A stretch of DNA of 64,000 nt from Amphiura filiformis. Lineage: Eukaryota; Echinodermata; Ophiuroidea; Amphilepidida; Amphiuridae. Both the position numbers and the translations under genes were made by a program. This document shows positions 21,701-36,700 of the stretch, one piece after another; positions within the stretch are counted from its first letter, which is position 1, and each line of letters opens with the position of its first letter. The stretch covers positions 775,501 through 839,500 of the forward strand of contig NW_027305497.1 of assembly GCF_039555335.1 (NCBI RefSeq), read 5' to 3'. A model generated the notes under the pieces. It was not told the origin of the DNA and ran no database searches. It saw only the letters and a list, made by a program, of their open reading frames with translations.

Positions 21701-24700
21701 ACTCACATGCAACATGGAGATGTCAGGTGCACTGCGTTGTCTTCTTACTTTGTATAAAATGACGAGAAGAACTATGATAATAGCAATAATAATAACAACG
21801 ACTCCTCCAGCAGTTACTGCCCATTTGGCCTGTATGGATGTTAAACTAGAACTAGAACTTTCTGTAAATGAAAACAGTAACAAAATTACCATTAAATGAT
21901 ATAGGTAATCGCTAAGTAGGTGACTTTGACGAAGAGGCCTTATAAAATAATTTTATATCTTCCAATGCGTTTTATACCAATAAACACGATAAAAGATTTT
22001 ATTAGAGAAATCGCTTTCAATTTTGCAACATCCCATTAATCGTTTGTCTTTCTTGCGCATCTTTAATAACAATAATAATAATTGCACTGCGTATTAATTT
22101 CTGTTTCTATATTCCGTTCAATAGGTGGCATCACACCTAACCGATCAACAGAAAGAATAGTTCCTTCCAACAAACAGAAATACGGATTGTTTCTCGCCTC
22201 CACAAATTTTGAGCGTCACACTCTCTCGGGCTATAGTCAATAGGACTGGCCAAATAAAAGTATTTTTATGCTGGTTTAAGACGACCAACTGAGGCCTAGT
22301 CCTTGAAGACAAGGTCACGCAGGGTGAGAGAGTCGTAGTCGTACGAATCAGGAAAAGGTACCTTTTGTAGTTACCAGGGCCGTTCCTAGGGATTTTGCCG
22401 CCCTAGGCAAAGCCTCTCCCTGCAGCCCCGCCAAAGCATCCAAAAAAAGTGTTAAGGGGGTTACCTCATTGAGAACTCATCAGTTTTGACCCATACTGCC
22501 CACGAACGATTCCTCAGTGGCGTAGATTTCTTTTTGACATTGGAGGGATGGGGTTGGAAAAAATTCTTGAAGTAGGCCCTATAGTGAACAGCACCTTTTG
22601 GCGACATAATATTATAAAGTTCGTGGTACAAAATTTTGCCATTTTGAAGCTAAACTGTTGAAATGTGGTGCAAAAATGGAATAAGTTCGCGCGAAATGCG
22701 AAACAAATTGCACTTTTGGGACTAAAATGGCCAAATATGAGATTAATTTGTCAGAAACCCACTTACAGGCGTCAACATTTACTAGGGGGGATGATTGTAT
22801 GGACCATCCCTGGCAAAAATTTGGGGAATTTATCCCACCCCATCCACCCGGGATCTACGCCTATGGTTTTCCTTCTTTTCTGTATTTTTATCCCACTTTT
22901 TGTTCTTTGTGTTTTCTGTTTCTTTTCTCCTCTCTTCTATTTTTGCTTCTGCTTTTCTTTTTTGCTTCTGTTTTTTCACCGCCCATTTTCATCTTCCTTT
23001 TCTCCGCCCCGTTTCTTCTTACTTTTCCGCCCCATGTCTTCTTTCCTTTTCTCTGCCCCGTTTCTTTTCTTTCCTTTTTCTCAGGTCCCCCTTTTCCTTT
23101 CCGCCTTGTTTTCTGTTTCTCTGTTCGCCCCCTTTTTATTTTCCCTTTTATCCGCCATCATTTTTTCTCCCCTTTTCTTTCTCCATTCCCGTTTTTTCTT
23201 TTTTTTTTTCGCCCCTCTTCGTTTGCCGCCCTAGGCGACCGCCTTACCTGGCCTAATGGTCGGAACGGCCCTGGTAGTTACGGACATTGTCGCCTGCATT
23301 CCATGTAAATGTACTGGTTCCTTATTTGCTCTTATAGTAATGTCATATGTTGTAGCTGCATCCAAGTTTATCAAACTTCTCTTCAAATTATCGAAGTCCT
23401 TGTGGTTTATCAATGTTTTTTGTGTCAAAGTGTCATTGGCATCATCCTTTTGTTCAGTGTAAGTAATCTGTATTAAAACATTGACATATACATACATACA
23501 TAACAACAACAAGCAAACAAACACATACAATCGGTCGTTTCAAATAATAAGTTTTGGTATTGGTTTTGCTTTTGATCACGTAGTTTCTAGTATCCTGCTA
23601 AGCTCAGTCACGATATATTTGTCTGTACCATTTGTTAGAAACTTCAAATTTGTAGAAACCAGTTTCGGTTTTCATTTCAGTTTGTTACATAATCGTAAAA
23701 CCGCAGAATATCAGGTTTGAAGATACCTTGATCAAAGTTTACAAAAGAGGTTTTTAAATTCCGCAGTGCAATATTCACGAGCAGAGAAGTCGAACAAGTC
23801 AATCTACATTTTAAAGCGTGGGTTCGATTTCCGAATAAGCCTTAGCTTATTTCTCTGTGAAAAAAATATAGACCATCAAATTATTTCAACCAAAATTACA
23901 AAAGAATAGACACTTGAAGTCTACCCGAGTGTGTATTTTAAAAATACACGGGGATCGATTAAAGCTATATTACATCCAATATAGACTAGTTGACTTGTAT
24001 TCACTTCCTTATTTATTGGTCGAAAGAAATGAAGAGAGAGAGAGAGAGAGAAAGAAAGGGGGAGGGGTGTGTGTTGGGGGGGAGGGCGAGGTGGGGAAGA
24101 GAGAAAGGGAGGGAGATCGGAAGAGGGAAGCGAAGGAGTGGGAGAGTAGAGCTCGAGAGTGGAGTGGAATTGTGTGCAGGGGAGAGGAGATATTGAGTGT
24201 ATGGGAAGAAGCGCGGGGGAGAAGGAGACACTGAAGATATGGGAGGAGTCCGAGGAGGAGAAGGAGTAAGAGGAGGTAATATAGGAGAGTGAAGACGGGA
24301 GTCTAGGTAAGAGGTATGGGTTGTGATTTCTGGGGACAATAGACTGATTCATCATGCATCGCTTATGTCTCATACAAACGAACAAACAAACCGAAATTTT
24401 ATGACGCTTATATTTCCATCACCCACACGTGATTGATATCCAATCCATATATAATTGTCTACATTCAATTCAAACACAAAGGTGGATATGTAACCGAAAA
24501 TAAGCTTAGCACAATCATGACATTGGGCTAAATGTTAATTTATTACTCTATCACTGAGCTAAATGCGGTTGACGAATGAGGTAGTGGTGCTTCTTCGCTG
24601 TCGCTCAGCGATGTAGGATAAATTCAGCTTTAGATGTTATGATTGCAGACAAGTTCTGCCCCTGATTTTTAGTTTCTGAACAAAAGAGAAACGAAAACTC

Positions 24701-27700
24701 ATTACTTGAAACGAGGGACTGTAAACCTAAAAACCACCCCAGGCATTCTGGTATACCAGACACGAACGCCTTTCTAATCCTAAATCACATAAACCTATCC
24801 CACCCCACACACATTTACATTTAATATACACATATCAAACAGCGAAGAATGACATACCTGGTAGTACTTTAAAACACCGTTTGGACTAAGAGGTCTAGTC
24901 CACTCTACTGTTACACTGCTTGCAGTGACTTGAGTAACTGTCAAATTTCGTGGCTCGCTGGATACTGAGAAGAAATATTATTAACGAGAACTTTGTTAAT
25001 CACAAGAATAAATATGGAAATAAATAATTTATAGATTTAGAATTAAAGGCTTTCTTACTGGGTTTCATTTTTAAATTAACCCTACCTCCTTCCTCCGTTA
25101 TCTTTTCAATTTTACTCCAGGGACTTTGCAAACCGTCACCTGCAATGGCCGACACCTATACATGCAAAAACAAAACTATAATAAAACAAATTCATAATCG
25201 CATGTTAATGAGGTAATAAACCAACATTAACAGCTGCCTTTTGATAAGTGCGTTGTATGCCTTGATTTTTGTTAATACCTGGCAGAATAATTAAAACATT
25301 TACGCGCGCGTATTTCTGCGAGTAGTTGCGCAGTATCGTTGGTTCGAAATCATTACTAGACCCTTCTTCGGGTCCGTGGATAACGGATGGTAATGTAAAC
25401 TTCATAAATATTAATCAACCCAATACACGGACCATCTCAAATTTGTACACATTTTTACTTCCACTTCCCCCGAGTTCGGGGGGAAGTTCTCCTTTACCTA
25501 TCCTGGGTCGGCGAGTTTTCTATATATCACGTCCGTGGTCTCACAGTCTTGCTACTAAGCCTGACCAATCAATGTATATCTCAGCAAGCAAGTCGATATC
25601 TGAAGTGTTTTTCATTGATAGTCTATTCGCTATCGTAGACATGACGTCATTATTGGTGACCCAGGGGCGTTACCATAGTCACTGGATCACGCTTTCATGA
25701 GAACCGCAATGGCAATATCAATGTATGGAATTTATTTATCCAATTTTTAAATTACCAGTCATATTTAAGACCTAAAACCTCGTGATTTCAGAGGGAAAAC
25801 ATCTTGCAAAAGCTTACTAGGCAGTGAAGCCCATAAGGAATGGCTAAAACTTGATTTTCAAACAGCAGAACATCAACGTGTACAGCGTAGATAGCGTTGT
25901 TATACAACAGCTTGATCCATCACTGTGGAAGTAGTTGTGACCTCGGCAGGAAGTGACGTCGGACTACGACAGCGAATTGATAATAACCAACGCGTTCGCA
26001 AAATGACAATAGAACTGGGTCATGCATGTCATGTGTCTACCATATTCGAATTGACAATGGGGCGTAGCTATCATAATTGACGCCACAATCACGTTACATA
26101 GCTTGAAAATTATTTTTAAGGAACTTTTATATTCAAAACACAACAGTCTCGGAGACATAAGGAGAGCTATTAGAAAAAAATAACGAGTTGGTCTGTAGAT
26201 TAATTGAGTTATCCTCGACACACAGTGCTCCAGGGGTACTACAACTTTGTTGCTGGTAGTTAGCCTTGTTAGGCCGGGGTTACGGTTGTGACAACTTTAT
26301 TGTGATAGGTGGTTATCTGTGGTGTGAAGGAGAGGTGGATTTAGCTCTGAGTATTTACCTTGAGGTGGATCCGAGAATGTGGGATAGTCTAAATTATTGC
26401 CGGTAGTTGATGACATTTCAGACCACTCAGGAATTTTTCCATTGAATTTGCGATTTTGAAAGGATATTATACTTTTTTTAAGAACTTGTGAATAAGGTTA
26501 TTGATTAGGCATGTTTGACATTCAAATGACAAATTTCAAACCTCTTAATTTATATTTTCCCAATGCATTCCCCTTCGGGGTCGTGAATTGGTCTGTAAAA
26601 ATAAAAAGGCGCGTGCTTTGATATACATTCAGTGCTACATCCCATTTTAACTTGAGCAGCAAAATCATTAGTCCTGACCCTCTAAAAAACGTAGATAAAT
26701 AGCACAAAAGAGATTTGTACCCGTTTTAACAAAAAGAAGAAGGAGAAAAAGAAGTGGAGGAGAAGGGATCAAGAAGAAGAGGAAAAAGGAAAGTCAAAGT
26801 AATAAAAAGAAATTTAAAAAAGAAAAAGAAGGAAGTTAACTATCATCATTTGCACCATGACATACCTGAATTTCGTAAGTCCTATAACTGGTGAGATATT
26901 GCAAATCATAGCTATAGTAATTTGGCAAAAGTACCACCGATTCATATGTACCTCCCTTGATACGATACTCTATAGCATAATTTGTAATTTGTACATCAAC
27001 ACAAAAACCAGATAATTGTGGTTGATTCCATTCAATTGTAATACTATTCAAATCTGCATTTCGAGCTCGTAGGTTGGATGGTCCAGGAATCCCTGCATAA
27101 ATATATGATAATTATTATGCTTTGTAAGAGGGTCATTCAAAAGTTCTTCCTCCATCGTCACATCTCTGTTATCTACGTGCCAGGAAGTTGTAATTACCCA
27201 TGAATATACTCTAAAAGCTTGGCTACAAAATAAAAGTTATTTGACTACAATGTAATTTTTGGTTGTTAAGATGTGTTGGATAAAGCGAATATAGAATTGG
27301 TATATCGCAAACGATCTGAAGAGAAAGACCAATTTTGGTAATAAAAGGTTGCCCCAGATCTATACAGAAATCATTGCAGATTTATTTCTGAAAATGATTA
27401 AAATGCTTTATTTCTGTTCAAATAATATCGTGTCTTTTGCACAACAAAACCGATACATGTTCAGAATATCCTTTATAATGACCCTTTTCCATAGGTTGTT
27501 GACTTCGATCGGGTGAGCACTTGTTGGTTCAAGTCGTATTAATCAGGTCATAAGTTAAAATCAAATAAGTCGTATGCACATATTTTGTATTTTGTAAGTA
27601 TATACAATGTTATTAACAAATAGCTCATCTTATTTCTACTTCAAGATACATCCATTGCTTAAAATAAGGTCGTAATTACGAATTACCCCTAAACGTGGTA

Positions 27701-30700
27701 TAGTTGAAATGTGGCAAATTCCACTAGTATTAATTGTGTGTCTGTTGAACCCATTGAAGTTTTCTTCTCATATAAAAGGTGTTTTATTTTATTTTGAGGT
27801 GCCAAAGCATTTGAGGGACCTCAAATAGGAACAAAATATTTATTAGTGTTGGACAATAGCATCTTAAAAACATTTTGATGGGGATTATCCAAAGCTACAA
27901 TATGATGCTTACCTAACTTTTGGCTTCAGTTTTAACCGTTTCTGACGTACCAAATCTGTATTCGCTTTAACCAGCATATCTAAACAACCAAAAATGTTAA
28001 TCAAATTACTTTTATTTTGTTGCCGTGATTCAAGAGTATAATCATGGATAATTTCAATATCCTAACACGTAAGGTAACAGAGATGTGATGATGCAGGTAG
28101 AACTTTTTGAATGACCCTCGTATAAAACTAAATTGGAAGGAAGTCTGAACATTTTCCAGTATGATATAACATACGTATTTTTAGACTTGCCAATAATCGT
28201 ATTTGCAAATCAGCAAAACTGTCATGACTAAACTCAGGTGCCTGAAGAAGAAGGATGTTCCAGACGCAACAAATGCCATGATTTACTGCAGAGTTACACA
28301 GTATCCATAGGTTTGGTTTATGATGTCCACTGTAACATCAACCAACATCCTTACCTTTGATACCTGCTGAGATCGGATCTGAGGATGCTCCTATACCCAT
28401 ATCAGTGTCGGCAGCAACTACAAAGTAGTATTCGATACAGAGTAGAAGGTTGTAAAATGTTATGTTCGTACCTTGAGTAAAACCTGTAATATAATTTTAA
28501 AAATGTCAAAATGTAAAGACTCTAACATAATAGGAGAGGTGTAGAAAGGTGTGAACAACGGGTTGCTATCGCATTCAATGTGCCTTGTGTCAAAGTGTAG
28601 GAGCAGAAGAAACTAAAGGTTCGGTGTGGTTAAAAACTTAATGAGTCGCTGTCAACCAACTCTTGCAACTACTGCTTTATAAATTCCATCACAGCTTAAA
28701 TTTGAAAGCCTCCCATGATAAATTCAACATTGGTTGGGATTAAACTCCACAATGGTGAATTTTGTAGATAGTAAGCATAATGTATAAAGGTTGGCATCTT
28801 GCTAGTATAGCCGGGATGCACATGTCAGTCTGACACATCGCTAATCCGATACGTCGCTGGTCCGACACGCCGCTAGTCCGACAACACAAAACTCATATAC
28901 TTAGAGGTGCGTTAACCGCGTTAGCCCGAAAATAAAAACCAATGCAACAGTCCGACACTGCGCTAGTCCGAAATTTAATTCTGAAAAACACGCAACTACA
29001 GTAGCGCAGTGTTTTATTACAATTCTGAAAATGCCGCAGGTCCGAATCTAAACAACAATATTCGGTACACGTCTGAATACGAAATACACCACGCTAGTTC
29101 ATTTCATTCGGCTGCGAAGCAGGCGACTACAAAGTTTCTCCATGTACTACGATCTGAAGCCAAAGTGGCAATGGCATCTGGCAGTAGAAAGTTGTCGCAA
29201 TCCCCCAACAGTTTTTGCACATAAGACAAGTAGGATGTTCTTTGCCTTCCAGGTCTTCTTTTACCATGTAATGGGGTGTAGAGAGCATATCTTCTGCATG
29301 GTTCATCTTCCTGCATCCTCAGGGTATGTCCAATCGTAGTTGTCGTGATCTGACAGAGTTGATAAGAGGCACAGTGTTGGTGATGGTATAGACCCTTTCA
29401 TTACTAACATGGTCGGTGCGCTTGATGTTCAGCATTATCCTGTAACATGATGTACCAAAAGCGTTGATCTTATTTTCCATATCAGTTGATATCACCCTGG
29501 ACTCACAGCCATAGAGCAATACTGTAACACAAGTGGTGTTAAACAGCTTGACTTTTGTTGCAACCGTGATTGTTGGACTTCTCCACAGATGTTCCAGTTT
29601 CCAAAATGCATACCAAGCAAGCGCCTTCCGTCGGGAGAGGTCACTGGTGCTAGAGCCCATCATGGAACCAAGATATTTAAAATCAGTGACATACTTGATG
29701 GGTTCTCCGTATACTTGGAGTGGTGGCTGAGGATTGCAGTTGATGGTCATGTACTCAGTTTTGGGAACACTGATGATGAGACCCAGGCTTTCTGCTGCAG
29801 CTGCTGTTCTGGTCAGCTGTGCCTGTGCTCGAGGGATGGAAGATTCAAGCAAGGCAATATCATCAGCGAAATCCAAGTCGTTCACAACCTTGGCAGGATA
29901 ACGCCCGGAGCGACGTGGGTGTGTTTCAACACCGCTGTTATTCCCCTCGGTAGCCATCGTCATCAAATAGTCGATGAGAACAATGAATAGGAATGGGGCT
30001 AGAACATCCCCTGCAATACTCCAGTAGTCACTAGGAAGGGATCCGAGATGTTGCCATCTACCAATACGGCACTTTGCGAATTAGTATACAGTACACGTAT
30101 TGCCTTTACGATGCTCTCAGGGATACCATAGTGCCGCAAAACAGAAAACATCATCTTCCTGTTGATTGAATCAAAGGCTTTCTTGAAGTCAATGAATGTT
30201 ATAGTTAGTGGAAGTTGGTAACTATGGAAAACCTCCATGATTCTACGGAGGATATGCGTTTGCTGTGCACAGCTTCTGCCTGGTCTAAACCCGGCCTGGT
30301 TACTTCTTATTACAGGATCAACATGGTCCCTAATTCTATTCAGTAGGATCCTATTGTACACCTTAGCTGCAACTGACATCAGTGTGATTCCTCTATAGTT
30401 GTTCATGAGGCTGAGGTCTCCTTTCTTTGGAAGGGGAACAATAACATTGGTAATCCACTGTTCTGGTGGCGTAAGCTTTGTAAAAACTTCTACGCAGAAT
30501 TTATAGATGATGTCTACCATAGCTTCACCACTACCCTGGAGTGCCTCAGTGGTAATCGCACAGTCCAGACCAGCAGCTTTGTTTGTTTTCATTGCTCAGA
30601 TGTTGGTGGTCCATTGTCATTGTTCAGCAAGGCACAGAAGTAGTCCTTCCACTCAGCAAGTAGTTCTTTGTCGCTTGAGGGGATTGTCCCATCTCTCTTC

Positions 30701-33700
30701 TTTACTTTGGGATTTGATCTCTTCTTCTTCTTATTTTCCATGTGGTGTTGTAGTTGCCATTTTCATTTGCTACTTGCAGGTCTTCCATCTGCCTGTGTAT
30801 AGAGGCAAGTTCATCAGCCCTATATGACTCGTTGAGCTGGGTGTTGAGCTTTCTCCACACTTCTCTGGCATGATGAGTTCTAACAAGTAGATATGTCTTC
30901 TTGGCTGCATCTCTTTCTGATCTTAACTTGAGGGTGTTGTCTGTCACCCAGCTTGGCATTCCACAAGGGCTACATTTTCCAACAACCTCTTCCGCGACTT
31001 CTTCGACTGCTTTCTCAAACATTTCATACCTCTCACTGGTCGTTGTCGTCAGACTGGAGGACCTGGAATCTGTTTGAAAGTTCAATCTGGAAATGGTTCT
31101 TAGTAGGAGCATGAAGCAGCTTCTTCCAGTTGTACTTAGGCCTCTTACAAGGTTTACCTTTGGTGGTTCGGAGACTGGTGTGCAGTCGTATGCTGAGTAT
31201 TCGATGGTCTGAATCCAGCTCTACAGAGTTATAGGCTCTGCAATTGCGCAGGGAATTAACCCACTTGCTGTTGACAAGGATGTGGTCCAGTTGGTGTTTT
31301 GAGCCCGTTGGGTGCATCCATGTCCAGAGACGACTTTTGGGTTGGGGAAATCTTGATTGTGAAGGACGGAGCTTGAATTCCTGGCATAAATTCACTAGTC
31401 TCTCTCCATTGTCATTTGTTGTGTCGTAAAAACAATGAGGACCAACCACAGCTGGATGAGATACATGGCTATCTTGGCCAATTCTGGCATTGAAATCACC
31501 AATAACGAGGTGGATGTTGTGCCTCTTCACCTTTTCAAGATGGTCTTCTAGTGGATTATAGAAACTGTCCTTTTCTCCTGAGGTTGCTGATTCAGTTGGG
31601 GCGTAAATAATTGTAACCGTAAGCTGGGGGTTCCCATTAAATGAAGCTGTTAGTATTCTTTGATTGATGGTCTGCACGCTCTGAAGACACCTATGGATGT
31701 GCCTTGACATTAGAAGTCCAACACCACCCTGCCTCTGGTCTGTGGCAGAACTGTAAATAAGTACCCAGTTCTTGTCGTCTGACCATAACTCGTCAGTGGG
31801 GGATGATGTAATAAGACAGTGTTCTTGCACACCGACAATGTCGACGCCTGCATCGCTACAACCCGTAAATAGTTTATGGGTTTTTCCTTGTTGGTGTAGT
31901 GTACGCACATTTTGAGGAGGATCATGGAAGGCTTCAAGGAGTACCAACTTCCCTTAACAGTCACTTTTGTGGACTTCAAAAAAGCCTTCGACTCCATCAA
32001 CAGGTCCGTCATGTTTTCAGTGCTGCGGCATTATGGAATACCAAAGGTTGTGGTCAATGCCATCCAGGTGCTCTACAAAGACTCCAATAGTGCCGTTATG
32101 GTAGATGGCAGTATCTCGGAGCCTTTCCAAGTAACAACTGGAGTGCTTCAGGGTGATGTGTTGGCACCATTCCTGTTTATTATCCTGGTAGACCACCTTC
32201 TGATGAAATCAACTTCTGGAATTGACGCTGGAATTGTTACCTATCCACGTCGGTCAAGCAGGTATCCTGCCAAGATGCTGAATGACCTGGATTTTGCTGA
32301 CGATATTGCCCTGCTGGAATCTTCCATAGACCGGGCCCAGTCACAGCTTACTAGGACTGCAACTGCAGCAGCAGATCTAGGCTTTGTAATCTGCGCACCT
32401 AAGACAGAATATATGACTGCAAACTGTAACGCCCAACCAGCACTTGAAGTCTATGGTAGTACCATCAACCATGTCACAGACTTCAGGTATTTGGGTTCCA
32501 AGATGGGCTCTAGTGTTGGAGACCTAAAAAGAAGAAAAGCACTAGCCTGGGCAGCTTTCTGGAAACTGGAACGCCTTTGGAGAAGCCCGTCCCTGCCAAT
32601 CGAAACAAAAATCAAGCTGTTTCAGACAACGTGTGTTACTGTCTTTCTGTACGGGTGCGAGTCATGGGTAATTACCAAGGACATGGAAAACAAGATCAAT
32701 GCATTTGCAACATCTTGCTACAGAGTCATGTTAAACATCAAGCGTGTGGATCGGATTCCAAACGAAACCATCTACAACCTGACCAACACCACTCCACTGG
32801 TTGCCAGAGTCAAGATTCATCAACTCAAATTTCTCGGCCATATACTGCGTCTTGAAGATGGCGAGCCTGTGAAAGAATATGCGCTTTATATTCCACCACA
32901 TGGGAAGAGGAAACCGGGACGGCCGCGCACACTGTACTTACAGTATGTCCAGCACCTCCTGGGAGATACTGAAGGGATGCTGCAGCCAAACAAAATTGTT
33001 TCGCTTGCCCAAGATCGCATTAGTTGGAGAAAGCTTGTAGTCGCCTGCTCCGCAGCCGACTGATGATGATGATGATGATGACGCACATTGTAGGTGGATA
33101 CTACAAGTGGTTTGAAGGTAGGTAGACGAGACATATCGGGACCAACAGTCTGTGATGGTGTGCCAGGTTCCCGCTGGCCTGTCATAGAGTCAGAAGAAGA
33201 CGTCTGCCCAGCTACCTTCGATCTAGTATTTGGATATTTGTTTGTAGTTTTCGTAATCATTTGTTGGCCAGACTTATTTTAGTCCGTGTCTGGCAACTGA
33301 ACGGGTGATCAGCCCTGAACAGCATATTTCCGGAGGCAACAGCAGCCGAAATCCACATATTTATAGTGGCACGCCCCTGGCCCGGAACACGTTGGCCAGT
33401 GAAGTTATTTATATGGTGACATGTTCAACACCATCCTGTTGACCGTTGGAATGACATAATCATTCTCATCCGCTCTTTAGCCGTTGAGAGTTGTACTCTT
33501 CATCCGCCATTGGAATAGGTGGTTCCAAACTATTTGAACCATAGCTGGATTAGATGAAGGATACTGAGTGGACACTGAATGGATAAAGGCTATAGTAAAG
33601 TGAGACATGGCAGAACACCTTGGAACTAAGACTAAACCTACCAGAATACAACACATGGTCTAACCGCACTGTTCTCCAGCAGTTTAAGGAACAAGTCCAG

Positions 33701-36700
33701 CCGGCACAAGTCGAGAAATTTTGTTCAAAAATTTATATCAAAGTTGCTCATTTAAACAGTATCTGATTAAGTTTTTGTGTATGGCTGCATTATCCGGGGC
33801 GGGAGTGACAGAGGGGGATTCCCCTTGGAATCGAGAAAATTTTGACAAAATAATATGTCTAAATCGTACATTTTAAATGTATCTCTTTGAGTATTTCTGT
33901 GCCGCCAATTGACTCGTACTGGGGGGGGGGGGCTTTACCGAAAACACTTTGGTAAAGCGTATCGCTGATTTAAACAGTACCTGATCAAGTTTTTTTAGAC
34001 TTGTCTTTGGGGATCCGACGGGACCCCCCCCCCGTGGATTCGAGAACATTTGCCAAAAATTATGCCAAAACTGCCCATTTTAGCAGGAAAACCGAAGCGG
34101 GAAAACCCAAGAATAGGGTACGGAGGAATGTTCCATGTCCCTTCGTATAAGTCGTATTTCGGCATTGGTAGGCAAAGTGAATGGGCGCTGGAACAAGCTG
34201 AATGACAATTAATTAAATATGCTTTATGCTTCGGTCCAAAAATACAGCGTTAGTCAGAATTTGAGAAAGAATGCGCTTGTCCGAATATTGATTTGGACTA
34301 ACACAATGTTTTTCAGATTCGGACTAACATAATGTCGCACTGAAGAAGTGTTTACTATAGATTCGGACTAGTGCAGTGTCGGATTAAAGCAGTGTTTTCC
34401 AGATTTAGAATAGTGGCGTGTCGGACTAGCACATTGCATTCCATATTCAGACTAGCGACGTATCGAACTAGCACAGTGCAGTTTAGATTCGGACTAAATA
34501 AGGACATGATCACGTTGATTGTGGTTTTTAGTTACAAAGAACAAAACCGGACGGAATCAACGCAGGAAAAAAGAAAAAAATACAAGGAGTAAAAAAATAT
34601 ATATAGGCTTCGATGGTGACAATGTTGATGCTTTACCAACGACTATTCCTCAACGACACTTTTCATTGCTCTACACTAGTCCTGCCTGCTGCCTTACATC
34701 ACCCCGAGTGGACCGTTGCAACGGTGTGGCACTTGCTAGTGTAGCTTAAGCCCTGTTATTCATAGGCTTAGGTACAAGATGATTTTGTTTGTTAGTTAAA
34801 CTGCAACAAGGTGATTTTTCCAATTTTGTCATCTTCCAAGAGAGAACTACACCAGGAGTGCTCATCTTGTGAAGGGTGAAATTAGACTCCGAAGATGACC
34901 GCGCTGGTGATCTACCAATGAACTACCTCATGAATTTAATGAGAAGAATATTTCGTATCCTACTCACCTATGGTATCGTTTCTTTTGTCACCAGAAAGTC
35001 TGTAGTTATAACATTCTACACTAGTACAACTTGAAGTTTGTGCACAATCAACTTGACTCCATGTAAAACGCAAATTTCCATTTATGACCTGATAATCAAC
35101 TGAGTATGGTGCCGGGATATCTGGATTAACAAAGAAAATTATGATAGTAATGTATATATGACTTTTAAATGATATTTTAACTCGTTTGTTTTGCCTTTCT
35201 AATACTGGGTTTCATTCTAAAATTAATCCTACCTCCTTCCTCTGTTATCGTTTCGATTTCACTCCACGGACTTTGCAAACCCTCATCTCCATTGGCCGAT
35301 AACTATGTATGCAGAAACAAAATAATAATAATGATAATGACAACAAAAATACTGTTTGAATATTCATTAGGCAATTAACCTATAGCTGTTCACCTTTGAT
35401 AAGTGCGTTTCATGCATTGATTCCTGTCAATGCACATTACTCGCTGGTTCGATTTCACTGCAGGTAGACAACGACATTTCAATCCAATAATGAGAATGGG
35501 TTTATCTTTGAATTTGGGATTTTAAAAGTCAATTAAAATACATTTTTATGATATTTTTGAACGTGGTTAATGACTACATATGATTTTCATCACAAGCATT
35601 TTTGGGATCGTGTTTCGTACAAAAATAAAATGGCCCGTGCAGGGCCGTGCATCGATATTGACTAAAGTACATTTTTCGGCTTATAATTGGTGATAACTAA
35701 TAAAACTCATAACAATGTGCATTAATAAATGGCGTGCACGCAGTTGGGCGTAGCACATAAGCTAGTTGCGAGTTAAGTAATGCGTGACCGGCGTACGCTT
35801 ATCTGAATTTAAGTAGTAACAAAAGCAAAATATTCTGAACCAAAAGTCATAAGATATTTGCACCAACGATATTTGCATCAGATTTTTTAATCACAAGGTT
35901 TGTACTTGAATCGGACATATCGCGATGCAGTCGATAAATAGCTTGCGTTGAGGATGTACTAAAGGGTAGTTTTAACATATGATGAAAATTATATTCCACG
36001 AAGCAATATTTAATTATTCTTATAGGTGAACTGGTCGCATGTCATAAGTTGGGTATGCTAAAAGGGTGGAGGGATTACACTTTTCTGAAAATTGGGATAC
36101 AAATTTGATTGGCTTTCCGTAACCCCATATCCTACAGCAGTGGTTGATACCTCATTTTAAGCCTAATATTATACTCTTTCAGTCTACCGAAGCATATAAT
36201 TATACATTATTCAGTAAAAAAATCACATCTGTTGAAATGAAAAATGCCAGGGGTGGAGGAGCAGGCGGATGTGGAGCAGGCGGATGCGGGAGTGTGCAAT
36301 TGGGCTTATGTGAAAATTCACACATCAGCATGTCAAAACTACTGGTTACTTTTTCAAATCTAGGGAGGCTATGATGTATTGACAGCTTTGAATGTTGAAT
36401 TTGTACAACTAAAACAATTACTGACTACTTAAGGTGGTACTACACCCTCTGATAAATTTTGTGACTAATTTTGCATTTTTCTCAAAAAGTAACTGCACAC
36501 TGGTAACAAAAGTTATATGTATATTATAGGGGAAATGAATCCAATTACGTCACTGAAATTTCAGTGATTCAAGATTGTACCCAACTTATAACATGCAACC
36601 AACTCAATTTCTTTCAAGCTACTTTATTTGCTAAGAAACGACCAGTCTTTTTTAAAAAAAAACCCATTTGTACCTCTGAGGCCTCTAACCTTAAACATCT

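Noticed and set aside
22665..23308. Three overlapping frames of 150-190 codons, Phe/Leu/Pro/Ser-rich
   Set aside because: Pyrimidine-rich low-complexity interior of the hAT element; no conserved motif in any frame.
23914..24385. Arg/Glu/Gly-rich and Ser/Pro-rich frames on both strands
   Set aside because: Compositional artefacts of the GA-rich tract.
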